From positions 1-44,965 of the forward strand of contig JAITQK010000180.1 of the NCBI GenBank assembly GCA_031288975.1: a DNA stretch of 44,965 bases, read 5' to 3'. A program made the position numbers and the translations under genes. Source of the DNA: Treponema sp. (GTDB lineage: Bacteria > Spirochaetota > Spirochaetia > Treponematales > Breznakiellaceae). This document shows positions 41,088 to 44,965 of this stretch, in pieces. Numbering within the stretch: the stretch's first letter is position 1; each line of letters begins with the position of its first letter. Under the pieces are notes generated by a model that saw only the letters and a list, made by a program, of their open reading frames with translations, was not told where the DNA came from and ran no database searches.

Positions 41088-42012
41088 GGGCATCTCCTCC
41101 AGGGGGCGGCAAGGGTTTCACTTTTGAGGACCGGGGTTTACTCCGAAACCCGGTCTTTGAAATGAGGATACAGAGGATGATGAGGATACCGGTAATGAGC
41201 TTGAGGTCGTTGGCAGTCATGTGGAGATGATACCCATAATTCCGGGCAAGGTACATGAGCGCCCGGTACAGAATGGACCCTAAAATAACCCGCAAGGTGA
41301 GGGCACTTATCTTGTTGGAACGGATGAGGAATTCCCCAATCATCAATGAGGCAAGCCCTGAAACGATCATGCCGCTCCCCAGGTTCACATCTGCAAAGCC
41401 CTGGTACATGGCGGTGAAGGACCCGGCAACCGCGACCAGGGCATTGGACAGGCAGATACCGGTCATCTTGAGGATATCCGGATTCATCCCCTGGGATATG
41501 ATGAGCTGGGGATTGGCACCGAGGGCGCCCAGGGATAAGCCAAAGTCGGTGTGGAAAAAGAGGTCCAGGACTATCTTGATGATGAGGACCACCAGGACGC
41601 AGTACACCACAATGGCGCTTTGGGGCGGCATGAAGGCTTCCGCCCAACTGGATATCCGGCTGAACAGGGTAGGGACCCGGATGAGGGAGAGGTTAGCCCG
41701 GTTGGACATAACCCGGAGGTTCACCGAATAGAGCATGGTCATGGTCAGTATCCCTGAGAGGAGGTCTGGAATTTTGAGCCGCGTATGGATCAGGGCGGTA
41801 ACAAGCCCTGCCAGGGCGCCTCCGGCAAAGGCCAAAGCCATAGCCAGGATAGGAGACACGCCTTTCAGGAGCATCACCGCCATGATAGCCGCCCCCAGGG
41901 GAAAGGAGCCATCCACGGTCATATCCGCGAAATTAAGCACCCTAAAGGTGATAAACACCCCCCAAACCATGATACCGTAGATGAGTCCTTCAATAAGAAT
42001 CCCCTCAATCAT
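41074..42012 (-). CDS. ABC transporter permease (BPD_transp_2, TrpY-like)
   Basis: 312 aa with eight or more hydrophobic segments, beginning MIEGILIEGLIYGIMVWGVF. It has the conserved VDGSFPLGAAIMAVM and GALGANPQLIISQGMNPDIL blocks and the GLASLMIGEFLI region. It belongs to the permease family related to branched-chain amino-acid transporters that pairs with PF04392 binding proteins. The C-terminus is basic and proline-rich (SKPRSSKVKPLPPPGG). It lies 14 bp downstream of the binding-protein gene and overlaps the ATPase gene, so the three are co-transcribed. Confidence 0.9.
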   Translation of the reverse strand: MIEGILIEGLIYGIMVWGVFITFRVLNFADMTVDGSFPLGAAIMAVMLLKGVSPILAMALAFAGGALAGLVTALIHTRLKIPDLLSGILTMTMLYSVNLRVMSNRANLSLIRVPTLFSRISSWAEAFMPPQSAIVVYCVLVVLIIKIVLDLFFHTDFGLSLGALGANPQLIISQGMNPDILKMTGICLSNALVAVAGSFTAMYQGFADVNLGSGMIVSGLASLMIGEFLIRSNKISALTLRVILGSILYRALMYLARNYGYHLHMTANDLKLITGILIILCILISKTGFRSKPRSSKVKPLPPPGGDAHASA

Positions 42013-42026
42013 AAAACATAAACATC

Positions 42027-43040
42027 CTATTTAGTGGTCAGTTTTCCGTTTTCAAAAATATAGTTCGCCATGGAACGATACTGCGCCGGAATGGTGATAC
42101 CGCAGTTCTGCGCCGCGTCAAGATCAAAGAGGAGATCTGATTCCAACGGGTCAGTGAGGAATTTCACCGGCATATCCGCAGGCTTCTTGCCGGAAAGGAT
42201 ATCCGCCACCATGTTCCCCGTGGCAACTCCCGCCTTATAGTAATTGAACCCCGAAGCGATCATGCAGCCGCCGTTCAAGGCCCCGGTTACATCCCCTGAG
42301 AATATGGGCTTTTTGGCAGCACTAAATACCTGGACCAGGGCAGGTAAGGCTGAGAATACCGTATTATCCGTGGTGAGGTAGATCCCGTCCACCCGGTTTA
42401 CGATAGCCTCTGCCGCCTGCCTGAGTTCCGCCGAGGTATTAATGGCCTGGGTTACCAGCTCCAAGCCCTGTTCCTTACAGGCTGCCTCTACCAGGGCAAG
42501 GGCGGAAATGGAATTCGCCTCAGAACTGGTATAAATATAGCCCAAGGTAGAAATGTTGGCGATTTCCTTAAATAACTCGATATGATCCTCGGTGGGGATG
42601 GCGTCCGACAGGCCCGTCACGTTTCCTTCCCCGTGGGTCAGGGTGGTAACAAGGCCAGCGCCCAGCGGATCGGTTATTGCGGAAAAGACCACCGGCGTAT
42701 CCTTTAAGGTATTAGCCAGGGCCACCGCAATGGGAGTGCCAATCCCCACCGCCACCATAACCTTATCACTCTTAAACTTGTTGGCAATCTGGGCCGCAGT
42801 GTTTATATCCCCATTGGCGTTCTGTAAATCAATGACCGCGTCAACCCCCCGTGCTTTGAGGGCATCCACCACCCCCTGCTCACAGGCGTCCAGGGCTTCA
42901 TGCTGGACGATCTTGGCAATGCCAATACGGAACTGTTGGGTGGCCCCCTTTGGGGAGGGCTGTTGGCCGCCTGCGGACATCAATAGGATCGCCGTGATAC
43001 ACAACCCCATAACCGTCAGTACTTTCTTCATGTTCTTCAT
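42027..43040 (-). CDS. ABC transporter substrate-binding protein (PF04392, TrpX-like)
   Basis: About 337 aa, an exported solute-binding protein. The signal segment KKVLTVMGLCITAILLMSAG is followed by GGQQPSPKG. Core motifs: IGIAKIVQHEALDACEQGVV, TPVVFSAITDPLGAGLV, VDGIYLTTDNTVFSALPAL and KPIFSGDVTGALNGGCMI, all typical of PF04392. Family knowledge: in streptococci TrpXYZ is linked to tryptophan uptake; substrates elsewhere are often unknown. The expected lipobox Cys is absent (LMSAGG), so it may be released into the periplasm or anchored otherwise. Start at 43040 with AAAGGAG, 7 nt upstream. Confidence 0.88.
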   Translation of the reverse strand: MKNMKKVLTVMGLCITAILLMSAGGQQPSPKGATQQFRIGIAKIVQHEALDACEQGVVDALKARGVDAVIDLQNANGDINTAAQIANKFKSDKVMVAVGIGTPIAVALANTLKDTPVVFSAITDPLGAGLVTTLTHGEGNVTGLSDAIPTEDHIELFKEIANISTLGYIYTSSEANSISALALVEAACKEQGLELVTQAINTSAELRQAAEAIVNRVDGIYLTTDNTVFSALPALVQVFSAAKKPIFSGDVTGALNGGCMIASGFNYYKAGVATGNMVADILSGKKPADMPVKFLTDPLESDLLFDLDAAQNCGITIPAQYRSMANYIFENGKLTTK

Positions 43041-43120
43041 CTGTATACTCCTTTGTATGCATTGAGAATCACCTTTATGCTCAAAACTAAGCATCAAGGA
43101 TTCTGTGTGTATATTTATGC

Positions 43121-43149
43121 AATATATCAGGATAGATAAAAATATGCAA
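43121..43149 (-). promoter_or_regulatory. Promoter of the ABC transporter operon
   Basis: Minus strand TTGCAT (43149-43144), 17 nt, TATATT (43126-43121). The leader is about 75 nt. No tRNA-like or attenuator structure was evident in it. Confidence 0.5.
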
Positions 43150-43282
43150 GTGGTTGGCCGGCGATACTCAGTTTAGCCATCTGGAGCATTATCGCACCGG
43201 TCTTAAAATAGTTGCGTTTCCCCGGTAAAGGGTGAGAGAAAGACCGATGAGATGTTCCACTTTTTGATAGATTTAAAAAACA

Positions 43283-43311
43283 TTGACATAAACTCTAGGG
43301 TTTTATATTAT
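43283..43311 (+). promoter_or_regulatory. Promoter of the small ORF and AAA-ATPase gene
   Basis: TTGACA (43283-43288), 17 nt, TATTAT (43306-43311). A strong sigma70-like match, giving a leader of about 25 nt to the small ORF. Confidence 0.65.
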
Positions 43312-43343
43312 ATAGTGGTACACCGCAGAAAAAGGTGGAAACC

Positions 43344-43463
43344 ATGCAAATAAACAGGCAAAAGAGTGTAGGGGCAAGATCGAATTCCGGCCTGGATATT
43401 GGGAAGAAATCTGTCCGCCAGGTCCTGCCAATGGATAAAGTGCTGATAGACGCGACCGTATAG
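43344..43463 (+). CDS. Small ORF (39 aa) upstream of the AAA-ATPase gene
   Basis: ATG at 43344 is preceded by a good Shine-Dalgarno (AAGGTGG). The frame encodes MQINRQKSVGARSNSGLDIG and then KKSVRQVLPMDKVLIDATV before a TAG at 43461-43463. The product would be basic and soluble. It lies between a strong promoter and the next gene, whose ribosome binding site starts just after its stop. It could be a leader peptide, a small partner protein or a relic. Confidence 0.4.
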   Translation: MQINRQKSVGARSNSGLDIGKKSVRQVLPMDKVLIDATV

Positions 43464-43476
43464 AAGGAGAAGTACG

Positions 43477-44965
43477 ATGAGATACTTTAATACAACCGGT
43501 GTGTGTGTTCCAGAGGAACACTATATGGTTGATATCAGCGGAAAGCTCACGCAAATCAAGGCAATGGTGGATAGGGGCGATTACTTCACCATCAACCGGG
43601 GACGGCAGTATGGCAAGACTACGACCTTGCGGGAACTTCATAAACGGCTGGAAGCGAAAACACCGCCAACGCAGTTGGCACAGTCCCCGAATGCATATAT
43701 CTGTATCCGTATCAGTTTTGAGGGGATTAGTATCTCGGCATTTGAACGGGTAGAAGCGTTTTGCCTGACCTTTATGGAACTGGTACGGGAGGCGCTTGAA
43801 CTGTCCGGTATGGTGGAAGATAGCTACGCGGCGAGTTGGGTAGATGAAACCGTTACGGACTTCACGCCATTAAGCAGGCATATCACGAGACTCTGCCGGA
43901 ACAGGAAAGTCGTTCTGATGATCGACGAGGTGGATGCTTCAAGCAACTATCAGATCTATATCCGTTTTCTGGGTATGCTCCGTGCCAAATACCTCCAGCG
44001 GAGAGACGGTGCCGCCACCTTTCAGAGTGTGATCCTTGCCGGGGTCTATGATATCAAGAACATCAAATTGAAAATGATAAAGGCAGGGTCATACACTCCC
44101 CAAGCTGTCGAAGGATCGGTATACAATTCGCCGTGGAACATAGCGGCGGACTACGAGGTGAATATGTCTTTTAATCTTGCTGACATCGCTTCTATGCTTA
44201 CCCAGTACGAGGCCGACCACTGTACTGGTATGGACATCCCGGTCATCGTGCGGGAAATCTTCGACTACTCAGGTGGTTATCCTTTCCTCGTGTCCCGGAT
44301 CTGTAAGCTGATTGATGAAAAACTGGACAAGAATTGGACACTGAACGGGGTACAGAACGCGATCAGATTGGTACTGAACGAGCAGAATACCCTCTTCGAT
44401 GACATGATCAAAAACCTTGAGATGTATCCCGATCTGTACCAGTTCATCTACGAACTGCTCATCGTGGGTGAGAAAAAGCTCAATTCGGTTCAAGATACAG
44501 TGGTAAACCGTGCGCTGATGTTCTGCTTCCTCAAACGGCAGGACAACAAACAGGTTGTTATCCACAACCGGATTTTTGAGATTGTCATAAGCAAGTACAT
44601 GCTTACCAAAGACTCCCGCGAAAAAAAAGAGAAGCGGGTTACCAATGTTCTCAAGGTTGATGTGATCAAGGATGGCCACTTTGACATGGAGCTTTGTCTG
44701 CGTAAGTTTGCCCAACACTACCGCGACCTCTTCAACGAGAACGATATCACGTTTCTGGAACGCCAGGGCAAGATGCTCTTTCTTTCCTACCTCGCGCCGC
44801 TGCTCAATGGCGATGGGTTCTATCATATCGAAAGCCAGCTCTCCGACCTCCGCCGCATGGACCTTGTAGTGGACTATAACCGGGACCAGTTCATCATAGA
44901 ACTGAAGATATGGCACGGCGAAGTGGGGCATGACGCGGCCTACGAGCAGCTTGCAGGCTACCTGC
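43477..44965 (+). CDS. AAA-ATPase with C-terminal PD-(D/E)XK nuclease domain (DUF1703-type), 3' end beyond the window
   Basis: Open from the ATG at 43477 (Shine-Dalgarno AGAAGGAGA) through the end of the window, 496 codons. The N-terminal AAA domain has a Walker A-like INRGRQYGKTTTL (Lys47), Walker B VVLMIDEVDAS and SVILAGVYDIKNIK. A winged-helix-like middle follows. The visible end, SDLRRMDLVVDYNRDQFIIE then LKIWHG, is the Asp...ExK core of a PDDEXK_9 (DUF1703) nuclease. Family knowledge: these ATPase-nuclease proteins are numerous in gut bacteria and treponemes, vary in copy number, and their role is unsettled; phage defence or mobile-element functions have been suggested. Driven by its own strong promoter. 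Confidence 0.88.
   Translation, partial: MRYFNTTGVCVPEEHYMVDISGKLTQIKAMVDRGDYFTINRGRQYGKTTTLRELHKRLEAKTPPTQLAQSPNAYICIRISFEGISISAFERVEAFCLTFMELVREALELSGMVEDSYAASWVDETVTDFTPLSRHITRLCRNRKVVLMIDEVDASSNYQIYIRFLGMLRAKYLQRRDGAATFQSVILAGVYDIKNIKLKMIKAGSYTPQAVEGSVYNSPWNIAADYEVNMSFNLADIASMLTQYEADHCTGMDIPVIVREIFDYSGGYPFLVSRICKLIDEKLDKNWTLNGVQNAIRLVLNEQNTLFDDMIKNLEMYPDLYQFIYELLIVGEKKLNSVQDTVVNRALMFCFLKRQDNKQVVIHNRIFEIVISKYMLTKDSREKKEKRVTNVLKVDVIKDGHFDMELCLRKFAQHYRDLFNENDITFLERQGKMLFLSYLAPLLNGDGFYHIESQLSDLRRMDLVVDYNRDQFIIELKIWHGEVGHDAAYEQLAGYL

Noticed and set aside
43150-43282. T-box or tryptophan-responsive leader for the ABC operon
   Set aside because: This stretch lies upstream of the predicted promoter of the operon, so it would not be transcribed as its leader, and no T-box sequence was seen.

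Overview
The window reads as chromosomal DNA of a host-associated spirochaete, most likely a termite-gut-type Treponema. This is inference from protein resemblance, moderate G+C and gene content (TrpB2, PF04392-type ABC transporter, LPP20/CsgG-type surface proteins, CHASE2 cyclases, no LPS genes). No database search was run.

Left part (1-5888): the C-terminal end of a PD-(D/E)XK-type protein, an unrecognised 249-aa protein, about 800 bp of decayed DNA with repeats and a broken HigA-like antitoxin, then a compact fatty-acid synthesis operon fabH-fabD-fabG-fabF behind a good sigma70 promoter and a perfect inverted repeat. acpP is not in this cluster.

6102-14143: a same-strand run encoding an exported beta-helix protein, an exported protein with about 14 WD40 repeats and a caspase-like (C14) protease domain, an exported DUF4384-like protein and a CHASE2-class III adenylate cyclase. 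A single 32-nt sequence with the form of a type I-C CRISPR repeat lies directly before the ribosome binding site of the DUF4384-like gene. purN follows on the opposite strand, preceded by a remnant of an EamA-type transporter that carries a consensus promoter.

15216-23445: two tandem MalT-like LuxR regulators of identical length (871 aa), RNase Y, a YmdB-type phosphodiesterase and an XRE regulator. The XRE gene faces a divergent operator region of alternating ACTTGTT/AACAAGT half-sites.

23630-29326: a five-gene run of exported proteins (CsgG/FlgO-like, two LPP20-like, a CsgG-like/Ig-like/beta-barrel fusion, an FN3 lipoprotein), probably an outer-membrane or surface assembly module.

29327-30552: an accessory patch made of palindromic repeats, an AT-rich GxxExxY gene between two copies of the repeat, and the tail of an Rpn-like nuclease gene.

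30553-44965: aspartate kinase, tRNA-Lys, pth, TrpB2; then a tightly packed GH1 glycosidase-macrodomain-M48 protease-CHASE2 cyclase operon; initiator tRNA-Met; a three-gene ABC importer of the PF04392 (TrpXYZ-like) type; and the start of an AAA-ATPase/PD-(D/E)XK gene with an upstream small ORF.

Themes: (1) exported protease genes lie next to CHASE2 cyclases twice, suggesting envelope-to-cAMP signalling; (2) a dispersed palindromic element built from CACGGAG/CTCCGTG heptamers occurs at least six times, always in the same orientation; (3) four PD-(D/E)XK-type genes or relics, three of them in accessory patches.
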